Assembly: GCF_000189415.1 (NCBI RefSeq)
Contig: NC_015144.1
Span: 687,501 to 751,500 of the forward strand
Direction of reading: 5' to 3'
Origin: Weeksella virosa DSM 16922
GTDB taxonomy: Bacteria > Bacteroidota > Bacteroidia > Flavobacteriales > Weeksellaceae
Length of the DNA: 64,000 nt
The notes beneath the pieces were generated by a model, which was given only the letters and a program-made list of their open reading frames with translations, did no database searches and was not told where the DNA came from. A program made the position numbers and the translations under genes. The stretch's first letter is position 1. Each line of letters starts with the position of its first letter. This document shows, piece after piece, positions 27,813-35,606 of the stretch.

Positions 27813-28430
27813 ATGAGTGTACAAAGTGCCGAATTTATTAAAAGTGCGCAAACTTACAAAGATTGTCCTAAACCAGATTTACCAGAATATGCTTTTATTG
27901 GACGATCGAACGTAGGGAAATCATCGTTAATAAACATGTTAACCAATAAACGAGATTTGGCAAAGACATCGGGCACGCCTGGTAAAACTCAGCTTCTCAA
28001 TACCTTTTTAATCAACAGCAATTGGTATTTGACCGATTTACCTGGATATGGCTATGCGAAAGTTTCGAAAACGAACCGAGCTGGATTCGAGCGGATGATT
28101 TATGATTACTTAGAGTTTCGTACGAATTTGGTCTGTACTTTTGTTTTAGTTGATAGCCGGCATGAGCCTCAAAAAAACGATTTGAAATTCATGGAATGGC
28201 TCGGACATAAACAAATACCGTTCGCGATTATTTTTACCAAATTGGATAAATTATCGAGTGCAAAGTTTCAGAAAAATCTCAATACATATAAACGAGAATT
28301 ACTCAAAACCTGGGAAGATTTACCCATGATTTTCGCTACCTCATCAAGTAGTTTTATCGGAAGGAACGAATTGCTCGATTATATCAACACTCTTACCGAA
28401 CAATTGAAAGACGAGTTTAACAACAAATAA
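27813..28430 (+). CDS. engB: Ribosome biogenesis GTPase EngB (YsxC/YihA)
   Basis: 205 aa from the ATG at 27813. An upstream in-frame start at 27768 overlaps the hydrolase gene and adds 15 residues not expected in the family. G1 is GRSNVGKSS at 30-38, G2 falls in GTPGKTQ, G3 is DLPGYGYAKV (about 77-86) and G4 is TKLD. It helps assemble the large ribosomal subunit and is usually essential. Confidence 0.94.
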   Translation: MSVQSAEFIKSAQTYKDCPKPDLPEYAFIGRSNVGKSSLINMLTNKRDLAKTSGTPGKTQLLNTFLINSNWYLTDLPGYGYAKVSKTNRAGFERMIYDYLEFRTNLVCTFVLVDSRHEPQKNDLKFMEWLGHKQIPFAIIFTKLDKLSSAKFQKNLNTYKRELLKTWEDLPMIFATSSSSFIGRNELLDYINTLTEQLKDEFNNK

Positions 28431-28454
28431 TTCGTCTATATCTAATCTGCAAAA

Positions 28455-28877
28455 TCAATCGATCAGAAATTTTTCTATTGCCAATCGATAACCATCCAAT
28501 CCCTTACCCGAAATTATATCTACACAGTTTTCGCCCGTTACGCTTATTTTTCTAAAATCCTCACGTGCATAAATATCAGAAATATGCACTTCTATTACGG
28601 GCGTTCTTATGGCTTTTATCGCATCGGCTATGGCATACGAATAATGCGTATAAGCTGCCGCATTGAGAACAATTCCATCATACAGAAAACCTACTTCGTG
28701 TAGCTTATCGATTACATCTCCTTCGTGATTCGATTGATAATATTGCAAAGAAATATTGGGAAATTGATGTTTCAACGTATCGAAAAAATATTCAAAGGAT
28801 TGGCGCCCATAAATTTCGGGTTCTCGAATACCTAATAAATTGAGATTTGGACCGTTAATAATCTGAATTGTCTTCAT
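28455..28877 (-). CDS. aroQ: Type II 3-dehydroquinate dehydratase
   Basis: 140 aa, slightly short but complete. The third step of the shikimate pathway. Motifs are INGPNLNLLGIREPEIYG (about 7-24, with the catalytic Tyr23), NHEGDVIDKLHE (about 50-61), NAAAYTHYSYAIADAI (about 72-87) and VHISDIYAREDFR (about 97-109) with the catalytic His. It converges with engB and has its own, unmarked promoter in the divergent region shared with hmuT. Confidence 0.95.
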   Translation of the reverse strand: MKTIQIINGPNLNLLGIREPEIYGRQSFEYFFDTLKHQFPNISLQYYQSNHEGDVIDKLHEVGFLYDGIVLNAAAYTHYSYAIADAIKAIRTPVIEVHISDIYAREDFRKISVTGENCVDIISGKGLDGYRLAIEKFLID

Positions 28878-28933
28878 CTTTTTTTTTCACAAATTACTTC
28901 TTTTTCTAATAAATTTTACTTGCAATATTAATT

Positions 28934-28952
28934 ATTTAAATTAATTCTAAAT
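28934..28952. promoter_or_regulatory. Fur-like 9-1-9 inverted repeat upstream of hmuT
   Basis: ATTTAAATT-A-ATTCTAAAT: the right arm's reverse complement is ATTTAGAAT, so 7 of 9 positions match between arms, and the flanking TTA/TAA continue the symmetry. The 19-base 9-1-9 layout is that of Fur/PerR boxes. It lies upstream of a -7-like GATATTTG at 28980-28987 (one mismatch to TAnnTTTG) and 67 bases before hmuT. Iron control of the heme genes is likely but inferred. Confidence 0.55.
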
Positions 28953-29018
28953 AATATGTGAAATGTAAAATTTTTTTACGATATTTGCTTTTTATTTAGT
29001 CTTATTATAAATAGTAAC

Positions 29019-29894
29019 ATGAAAAAAATAATTTTACTCGGCTGCACTTTGACTTTTATGATAGCGTGCAATTCGGAAACTAAAACAGAGGATACACAAA
29101 AAACAACCATAGAAAAAACAAAATCGATGAATACAGAGCGAATAGTTTCGCTCAACGGATCGGTTACAGAAACCTTGGCACTTCTCGGTAAAGGAGGAAA
29201 CATTGTTGGTGTTGACATCACGAGTACATTTCCGCAAAACATTAAAGAACAGGCAGCAAATCTTGGACATGTATCGAGTATTTCGGCCGAATCGATTCTT
29301 GCCTTGAAACCAACTTTGGTCTATGCAACAAGCAAAGAAATGAAACCAGAATTACAGAAACAATTAGAGCAAGCCAAGGTTACCGTCCGTTTAATCGACC
29401 AGCCAATGGCAGCAGATGAAACCAAAAAAATGATTGCAACGATTGCCACAGATATGCATTCATCTAATTATGAAAAATATCTAACCGAAATAGACAAAAA
29501 AATTCAACAAGTAAAACCCGTAGACCAAAAACCAAAAGTCTTATTTATCTATGCGCGTGGAGCAGGAAATCTCATGATTGCCGGACAGAAAACTCCAATA
29601 GAAAACATAATAGAAATGGCTGGCGGCATCAACGCGGTGAACAACATAGAAGATTATAAACCTTTGACTCCTGAAGCGCTGATTAATGCAAATCCTGACT
29701 ATATCTTACTTTTTGATCGAGGCCTACAAAGTTTAGGTGGCAAAGAAGGGGTACTAAAAATAGAAGGAGTCTCGGCAACCAATGCGGGAAAAAAGATGAA
29801 TATCATTTCTATGGATGGGCAGCTTTTATCAGGATTTGGACCTAGATTAGGCGAGGCTACCTTGCAATTAAATCAGTTATTACAAGGAAAGTAA
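29019..29894 (+). CDS. hmuT: Heme ABC transporter substrate-binding lipoprotein
   Basis: 291 aa. The N-terminus has a signal with a lipobox at about residues 14-17 (MIAC), so the protein is probably a lipoprotein. The body has the class III binding-protein pattern: ERIVSLNGSVTETLALLGKG (about 40-59), GVDITSTFP (about 64-72), SAESILALKPTLVYA (about 89-103), and GPRLGEA near the end. In heme-binding relatives (ShuT, PhuT, HmuT) an axial heme ligand Tyr lies in the TS.YP loop; here that position is Phe71. It probably passes heme to the HmuU permease, whose gene is 27 bases downstream, but the ligand could differ. Confidence 0.85.
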   Translation: MKKIILLGCTLTFMIACNSETKTEDTQKTTIEKTKSMNTERIVSLNGSVTETLALLGKGGNIVGVDITSTFPQNIKEQAANLGHVSSISAESILALKPTLVYATSKEMKPELQKQLEQAKVTVRLIDQPMAADETKKMIATIATDMHSSNYEKYLTEIDKKIQQVKPVDQKPKVLFIYARGAGNLMIAGQKTPIENIIEMAGGINAVNNIEDYKPLTPEALINANPDYILLFDRGLQSLGGKEGVLKIEGVSATNAGKKMNIISMDGQLLSGFGPRLGEATLQLNQLLQGK

Positions 29895-29921
29895 AATCGG
29901 ATAATGGTAATTTAAAGTAAA

Positions 29922-30956
29922 ATGCAGAAAAAGCTAAGGTTTTACATATTTTCTTTTGGTCTGTTCACGATTCTCATCTCTATCACAGCTTTGTTTATTG
30001 GTGTCTATCAATTCAATACCCCAATCACAGAACACTTTAAGAATATTATTCTAATGAAAAAGATTACCGATGAAAGTGATGCTTATGTATTGTTCGATTT
30101 ACGTTTACCCCGAATATTAATGGCGATTTTGGTAGGTAGTGGTTTGGCTGTTACCGGCACCTGTTTACAAGGAATTTTTAAAAATCCATTGGCTTCCCCA
30201 GACCTTATCGGAATTACATCGGGTTCTATTCTATTTGCGGCAATAACGATTGTATTAGGCCATCATTTATACGCCTTTTTACCAAAATTTGTACATTATT
30301 TTCTACTAAGCATCATGGCATTCATTGGTGCTTTGCTTACCATTTGGTTAGTGTATAAAATTTCTACCAAAAACGGACAAACCAATATTTCGTTACTTTT
30401 GCTTTCGGGTGTTGCCATTTCTGCGCTTTGCGGTGCTGGTACAGGTTTACTCACCTATTTATCTACAGAAGAAGAACTAAGAAACCTTACATTTTGGACT
30501 CTCGGAAGTTTAGCAGCGGCTAATTGGTACTCGATCGCAATTCTGAGTACAATTCTATTTTTCAGCTTTCTATTTCTCCTATCAAAAGGCAAAACCCTAA
30601 ATACAATGCTATTAGGAGAAAAAAATGCGACACACATTGGGATTGATATCGAGCAGTCTAAAAAACAAATTATCTTATTTTCTGCTTTGATTGTCGGAAG
30701 CATTGTATCTTTCACCGGTACAATAGGATTTGTTGGTTTAATAATTCCGTACATTTTACGCCTAATATTTCATTCTAATTTCACCTATATGCTACCGTTA
30801 TCTGCAATCTTAGGAGCATCTCTGGTGATTATTGCCGACACATTGAGTAGAACAATTGTAGCACCAGCCGAGATACCGATTGGGATTTTAACCTCGTTGA
30901 TGGGAGCGCCCGTTTTTATTTCTATATTGATACAATACAAAAAAAGCTTATCATGA
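29922..30956 (+). CDS. hmuU: Heme ABC transporter permease (FecCD family)
   Basis: 344 aa with about nine to ten membrane helices, the BtuC/FecCD type. Family marks are DLRLPRILMAILVGSGLAVTG (about 58-78), QGIFKNPLASPDLIGITSG (about 82-100) and FVGLIIPYILRL (about 272-283), the part that contacts the ATPase. The first helix (about 9-29) follows a short basic tail. It overlaps the start of the ATPase gene by four bases (ATGA), and it lies 27 bases after hmuT. Confidence 0.9.
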   Translation: MQKKLRFYIFSFGLFTILISITALFIGVYQFNTPITEHFKNIILMKKITDESDAYVLFDLRLPRILMAILVGSGLAVTGTCLQGIFKNPLASPDLIGITSGSILFAAITIVLGHHLYAFLPKFVHYFLLSIMAFIGALLTIWLVYKISTKNGQTNISLLLLSGVAISALCGAGTGLLTYLSTEEELRNLTFWTLGSLAAANWYSIAILSTILFFSFLFLLSKGKTLNTMLLGEKNATHIGIDIEQSKKQIILFSALIVGSIVSFTGTIGFVGLIIPYILRLIFHSNFTYMLPLSAILGASLVIIADTLSRTIVAPAEIPIGILTSLMGAPVFISILIQYKKSLS

Positions 30957-31726
30957 TTCGTGCAGAACAAATACGTTTTCCCTCCAAAACAGCTGTCATT
31001 CTAAAGAATATAAAATTCCGTGCAGAAAAGGGGAAATTTATTGCGATTATCGGACCGAATGGCGCAGGCAAAAGTTCTTTATTGAATTATTTAGCAAATG
31101 AAATCGATCCGAAGATAAACCGTACGTGTTTCAAAGGAAAAAACTACCGAGAATGGTGCCGAAAAGAATTGGCGTGCCAAAAAGCAAAATTTTCTCAACA
31201 ACAACAAAACGACATCCCTTTGCGAGTAAAAGATATTTTATTAATGGGTCGTTATCCGTATTTTCATTATCAACCCCAAAAAACCGATTGGGAAGCAACA
31301 AAAATATGGATGGAAAAAACAGAAATTTCTCATCTAGAAAACCGTGATTACAATCAACTTTCGGGAGGAGAAAAACAACGTGTTCATTTGGCGAGAATTT
31401 TTGCTCAGGTAGAAAATAAAGCTCAAGAAAAATTAGTATTTTTAGATGAACCCTTGAACAACTTAGACATTGCTCATCAATTCAAAATCTTACAAACAAT
31501 CAAAGATTTTACACAAAATAACAATACGGCAATTACGGTTCTACACGACCTTAATCTTACAGCACAGTTTGCAGATGAAGTAGTATTGATGCAAAACGGA
31601 AAAATAAAAATGTACGATTCGCCGGAAAATGTTTTCCAAGAAAAAATCATTGAAAATGTTTATAAATTTCCATGTAAAATAATTTCTAACCCAATAACCA
31701 ATAGACCCTATATCGTCTTTGGATAA
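30953..31726 (+). CDS. hmuV: Heme ABC transporter ATP-binding protein
   Basis: 257 aa. Walker A is GPNGAGKSS at 34-42, the Q-loop falls near FSQQQQ (about 80-85), the signature LSGGEKQR is at 136-143, Walker B LVFLDE is at 161-166 and the switch His is H198. It powers heme import through HmuU. Its start overlaps hmuU by four bases and hmuS follows after 14 bases. Confidence 0.92.
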   Translation: MIRAEQIRFPSKTAVILKNIKFRAEKGKFIAIIGPNGAGKSSLLNYLANEIDPKINRTCFKGKNYREWCRKELACQKAKFSQQQQNDIPLRVKDILLMGRYPYFHYQPQKTDWEATKIWMEKTEISHLENRDYNQLSGGEKQRVHLARIFAQVENKAQEKLVFLDEPLNNLDIAHQFKILQTIKDFTQNNNTAITVLHDLNLTAQFADEVVLMQNGKIKMYDSPENVFQEKIIENVYKFPCKIISNPITNRPYIVFG

Positions 31727-31740
31727 AAAAATAGAATAGT

Positions 31741-32772
31741 ATGAATTCAACCTTATTACACGAAAAATGGGATTTGCTAAGGAAAGAGCAACCCAATTTA
31801 CGAATCAGAAATGCAGCCAACACGCTCGGAGTAAGCGAAGTAGAACTACTTTGTTTGCAACTAGGAAAAGGAGTTACTCGCCTAGAACCTAAATTTTCTG
31901 ACCTTTTACAAGCTGTAGAATCTCTCGGGAAAGTAATGGCACTTACTCGAAACGACGAAGCTGTACACGAACGAAAAGGTGTTTATCTAAATCCAGATTT
32001 CAGCTCTCCACATGCTCAACTTTTTGTTGGCGAGGATATTGATTTGAGAATTTTTTCTTCATTCTGGCAAAGTGCTTATGCAGTTATTGAACCCACAAAA
32101 AATGGAGACAGAAGGAGTTTACAATTCTTTGGCAAAGATGGATCGGCTGTGCATAAAATATATCTTACCCCACAAAGCAATGTAGTCGCATTTGACTCTT
32201 TGGTAGAGAAATATAAAAATCAGGACCAGAGCTCGGTAGAAAAAATAAATTATCAAGAAGAAATAACTGAAGAAAAAGATGATAAAGAAATCGATGTGGC
32301 TGCTTTTCAGAAAGATTGGCTCGACCTTAAAGATACTCATGATTTTTTTATGATGCTAAAAAAACATGCCGTAAGCAGAACACAAGCTATGCGCTTGGCA
32401 CCGTCGGATTATCATGCGCAAAAAATCGAATCGAATAAAATTGTAGAGGCCCTAGAAAAAGTTGCGAACAATCAGACTCCCATCATGGTTTTCATCGGAA
32501 ACAAAGGAATGATCCAAATTCATACAGGCCCAATAAAGAAATTAATGTGGCATGACCAATGGTACAATATAATGGATGCTGATTTTAATATGCATTTGGC
32601 GATGGACAAAATCGATAGTACTTGGATTGTTCGTAAACCGACCGAAGATGGTGTAGTAACATCGATCGAAGCCTTTAACAAAAAAGGTGAATTGATTGTT
32701 CAGTTTTTCGGAAAAAGAAAACCAGGAGTTCCCGAATTAGAGCAATGGCAACAAGTTATTGCAGAATTGTAA
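31741..32772 (+). CDS. hmuS: Cytoplasmic heme-binding/degrading factor (HemS/HmuS family)
   Basis: 343 aa in two similar halves, the duplicated fold of HemS, ChuS and HmuS. The first half has LRKEQPNLRIRNAANTLGVSE (about 13-33) and the second has WLDLKDTHDFFMMLKKH (about 192-208), where the family's heme-ligand His is found, followed by SRTQAMRLAP and GNKGMIQIHTGPI (about 250-262). Members bind incoming heme and either open the ring or pass it on. It is the last gene of hmuTUVS and ends at a terminator facing the hmuRY unit. Confidence 0.9.
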   Translation: MNSTLLHEKWDLLRKEQPNLRIRNAANTLGVSEVELLCLQLGKGVTRLEPKFSDLLQAVESLGKVMALTRNDEAVHERKGVYLNPDFSSPHAQLFVGEDIDLRIFSSFWQSAYAVIEPTKNGDRRSLQFFGKDGSAVHKIYLTPQSNVVAFDSLVEKYKNQDQSSVEKINYQEEITEEKDDKEIDVAAFQKDWLDLKDTHDFFMMLKKHAVSRTQAMRLAPSDYHAQKIESNKIVEALEKVANNQTPIMVFIGNKGMIQIHTGPIKKLMWHDQWYNIMDADFNMHLAMDKIDSTWIVRKPTEDGVVTSIEAFNKKGELIVQFFGKRKPGVPELEQWQQVIAEL

Positions 32773-32801
32773 GCTCCCTTATTTAATTTATTGTTTTTCT
32801 T

Positions 32802-32838
32802 AACCCGATTCTTATAAGAAAGAATCGGGTTTATTATT
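32802..32838 (+). terminator. Terminator after hmuS
   Basis: Perfect 12-base arms AACCCGATTCTT / AAGAATCGGGTT with a six-base loop, followed by a T-rich stretch. Confidence 0.85.
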
Positions 32839-32861
32839 TTTTCAGTTAGCAAATCACCATA

Positions 32862-32892
32862 CAAAAAAAGGTTGCCTAAAAGACAACCTTCT
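32862..32892 (-). terminator. Terminator after the T9SS HmuY-like gene
   Basis: On the minus strand AAGGTTG / CAACCTT closes a nine-base loop and is followed by seven T's. It lies back to back with the hmuS terminator. Confidence 0.85.
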
Positions 32893-32916
32893 TAAGATAG
32901 ATATAAAATACAGAAA

Positions 32917-34158
32917 TTATCGCAGAGCGATTTTTTTCGATTTTTTGATGCCGTTGCTTTCTATATTCACGATATATATACCAGATCCTAACTTGGATAA
33001 ATTGATTTTTTTGGTCGTAAATTGTGCGCTCGGACGATAACTTTCTTGATGCACTATTTGTCCATTAAGATTGAACACACTAATCAGCATATTTTCGTTG
33101 GTAGAGAATTGTCCATTAAAAACAACCTGAATTGTTTTCGGCTCGCTCTGAATTGTATATACATCAAAGTTGCTGGTTCGGATGTCAGAGATACTTAATG
33201 AGCTGGTAACATCTTCATAATCGAAGGTGATTTTCCCGGTAGAGCTTCCTTCGAAACCAGTAAAATTCAGTCGATATATCCTGTTGGTATTGGTGTTTTT
33301 GATAAAATAGTTTAGGTTGGATAAACTGTAAGTAGACCCGTTAAAGGTTTTCCAATCGTACCCAATCGAATTTATTTCCGCCTTGTATGCATCGTCATCA
33401 CTAGGATTTCCCGCTTCTGTTTTGGCTACTTTCACCAAATCTGATTGTAAAATTCCGGTAACAGGATACATTATAGTCCCACCTTCGTATGGTAGTGGGG
33501 TTTGGTATTTTGTAAACTTCATCTCCCATTTGTCCTGTTCTGCCTCTGCATTTACAATTTGTTTTGTAGACAGATTATAATAGTTGAAAATACGATTTTG
33601 GGATGTATTTTGCTCGATATTTACACGCTCATCGGCAGACCATGTGCCATTTTCCCACTTAGAAAAAGTGAAAGTATAAGTCCCATAAGCCAATTTATCG
33701 ATGCGTAATTTTATATAATCACCGTTATCATACTTCAAAACAAAAATTATTTTACCGTTGACATGATGCGTTACCATGTCATATTCTCCCCAACCGTAGG
33801 TTGCAGAACCATGATTGAAAGCACCTTCGTCCCACTTTTCGACGCTATTATAGAGGGGAACCCAAGTGCTTTCATTGCTTGGTGAGATCGAATTCCAATC
33901 GCTAAAAGAATTAGAAGCTTCGAAAACCTGAATACCTTTTGTATCATTTACTCGAATTCCTAAACCATACATAGATTTTCTAAAAAAAGCTAAATCCCAT
34001 TCTTGTCGATTCACCTCGAATTGTGTCTGATTTTCTAAGCCAAAATATACATCATTTTGATAGGCTTGCCCCATCGAAATTTCACCTTGGATTATTTGAG
34101 CTTGCAAGCTAAGCCCTATCAAAAATGTTGTACTAAATAGAGTAAACTTTTTATTCAT
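32917..34158 (-). CDS. HmuY-like protein with a type IX secretion sorting domain
   Basis: 413 aa. A cleavable signal peptide covers about residues 1-20 (ends SLQAQ). Two HmuY-like modules are suggested by repeated W(D/E)..F segments, WDLAF at 54-58 and WEMKF at 211-215. A His pair is at 131-132 (THHVNG). Residues about 340-413 form a type A T9SS C-terminal domain (VFNLNGQIVHQ ... LGSGIYIVNIESNG..KSKKI), so the protein should be exported through the outer membrane and attached to or released from the surface. HmuY is a heme-binding hemophore in Porphyromonas; that this one binds heme is inferred from its likeness to the upstream lipoprotein and from the locus. Confidence 0.75.
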   Translation of the reverse strand: MNKKFTLFSTTFLIGLSLQAQIIQGEISMGQAYQNDVYFGLENQTQFEVNRQEWDLAFFRKSMYGLGIRVNDTKGIQVFEASNSFSDWNSISPSNESTWVPLYNSVEKWDEGAFNHGSATYGWGEYDMVTHHVNGKIIFVLKYDNGDYIKLRIDKLAYGTYTFTFSKWENGTWSADERVNIEQNTSQNRIFNYYNLSTKQIVNAEAEQDKWEMKFTKYQTPLPYEGGTIMYPVTGILQSDLVKVAKTEAGNPSDDDAYKAEINSIGYDWKTFNGSTYSLSNLNYFIKNTNTNRIYRLNFTGFEGSSTGKITFDYEDVTSSLSISDIRTSNFDVYTIQSEPKTIQVVFNGQFSTNENMLISVFNLNGQIVHQESYRPSAQFTTKKINLSKLGSGIYIVNIESNGIKKSKKIALR

Positions 34159-34203
34159 GATTACAATTTTTATTATTTATTTTTTTGTTTTTAACTATTT
34201 ATA

Positions 34204-35604
34204 TTATGGTATAAGTTGATATTCTAAACGTGGATATCCTCTTTCTCCTGATGTATTTTTTAGGTTGAGCATTCGTAGTTTATAGAAATAACCTTCTGTG
34301 TCTTTTAGGATAAAGAATCGATTTTTGATTACAGTTCCTTCAAAAACATTTCGCCAATTGCTTCCGATAGTTCGTATATCTTTATCGAATTTTGATGCAT
34401 CAATCATCGATTTTGAAAAACTAGAGAAAGTCTGATCCTTGGTTTCGGTCACCATATACACTTCTACGCTACCCAAGCGATTATGAACGATGAAGTCAGA
34501 GTTCCCATACGACCCACTGCCTTCGATGAGCGTGGTAAAAACTGTAAAACCAATATCCCACTTGGTAGATTCTGGTTGAGCTTCTACTAGTTTATGCTCT
34601 TGTAGATTGACAAAGCTAAAATTGGCTCGTGAATTTTTTGAGATTACGATTTCTCGATGAGTTGTTTCATTTAATTTGGCATATTGTAGCAGATAATTTC
34701 CATTTCTTTTCAATACTCTAATTTTCATCCAACCTCTGTGATCTCCTGCGATTGCCACAGAACCTATTGCAGGTGTTATACTCCCTACCTCATAACCTAG
34801 ATTGATTAGATAGACACTATTTTCGTCATCATTATCAGCTATTTCTGCAATGGCGGTTTGGTTTATGTCACCAGAAGGATGATCGATATATGCAGCATTT
34901 TGTGCATCGAAAGTTCCTACAGCAACTTGCGGAAAGAAAATCTTTACTTGATCTTCTGTTACTTGATCTATATCATAAACCAATAACTTTTTCGCTGCCA
35001 TATAAATAGATCCGTTGAGGATGACACGAAATTCATTCCCGGTATAAAAACCAAAATCCCACTGATCTCGTCTAACTTCGAACATTTTCTCTTCACTGAG
35101 GTCGATATACACTTGGTTTGGTTCATTTGGTCCACCAACATTCGGCGCAAGCGTTGCTCCGATTGATGCCTCGAAAGAAATTGTCAATTGCGTATATCCT
35201 TGTATAGAATATGCCTCATCGGATTCGATAGTTTTTATTTTGAATTGAATTCTTTTATCTGCACGATCAAACGGATAAATAAGATTGGTAAAAGAAAAAC
35301 TCAACCGATTAGCATCTTTCTCATAGGGCAAACGAATTTGTTTGTTTTGTGCTTTTGGAGTTGTGGTGTAATCATTGTCATATTCGGCATTTTCATCAAC
35401 TATTTCTATAATTACTACGCCGTTTTGCGATGCAGGTTTAGAGAAGTCCAACTCAATTTTTTGTTCATTTTGGATGTTCGAATAGTTGAGTGATTGATTG
35501 GCAAAAGCAATCACAAATGGCTGAGACAATGGTTGTTCATCGTCTACGCAAGACGAGAAAAATAAAACTGAAAAAAAAGAGAGTATCCAAAAATATTTAG
35601 ACAT
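34204..35604 (-). CDS. HmuY-family lipoprotein with an added N-terminal beta domain
   Basis: 466 aa. The lipobox FSSC places Cys19 as the lipidated residue. Residues about 30-148 look like a Calx-beta type domain (ELDFSKPASQNGVVIIEIVD ... DNDYTT). Two HmuY-like modules follow, with VYIDLSEEKMFEVRRDQWDFGF (about 165-186) and FVNLQEHKLV..QPESTKWDIGF (about 331-353). It is about twice the length of Porphyromonas HmuY. The gene lies two bases after the receptor gene, so it is probably its partner, collecting heme or heme proteins at the surface. Heme ligands cannot be assigned by eye. Confidence 0.75.
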   Translation of the reverse strand: MSKYFWILSFFSVLFFSSCVDDEQPLSQPFVIAFANQSLNYSNIQNEQKIELDFSKPASQNGVVIIEIVDENAEYDNDYTTTPKAQNKQIRLPYEKDANRLSFSFTNLIYPFDRADKRIQFKIKTIESDEAYSIQGYTQLTISFEASIGATLAPNVGGPNEPNQVYIDLSEEKMFEVRRDQWDFGFYTGNEFRVILNGSIYMAAKKLLVYDIDQVTEDQVKIFFPQVAVGTFDAQNAAYIDHPSGDINQTAIAEIADNDDENSVYLINLGYEVGSITPAIGSVAIAGDHRGWMKIRVLKRNGNYLLQYAKLNETTHREIVISKNSRANFSFVNLQEHKLVEAQPESTKWDIGFTVFTTLIEGSGSYGNSDFIVHNRLGSVEVYMVTETKDQTFSSFSKSMIDASKFDKDIRTIGSNWRNVFEGTVIKNRFFILKDTEGYFYKLRMLNLKNTSGERGYPRLEYQLIP

Positions 35605-35606
35605 AA

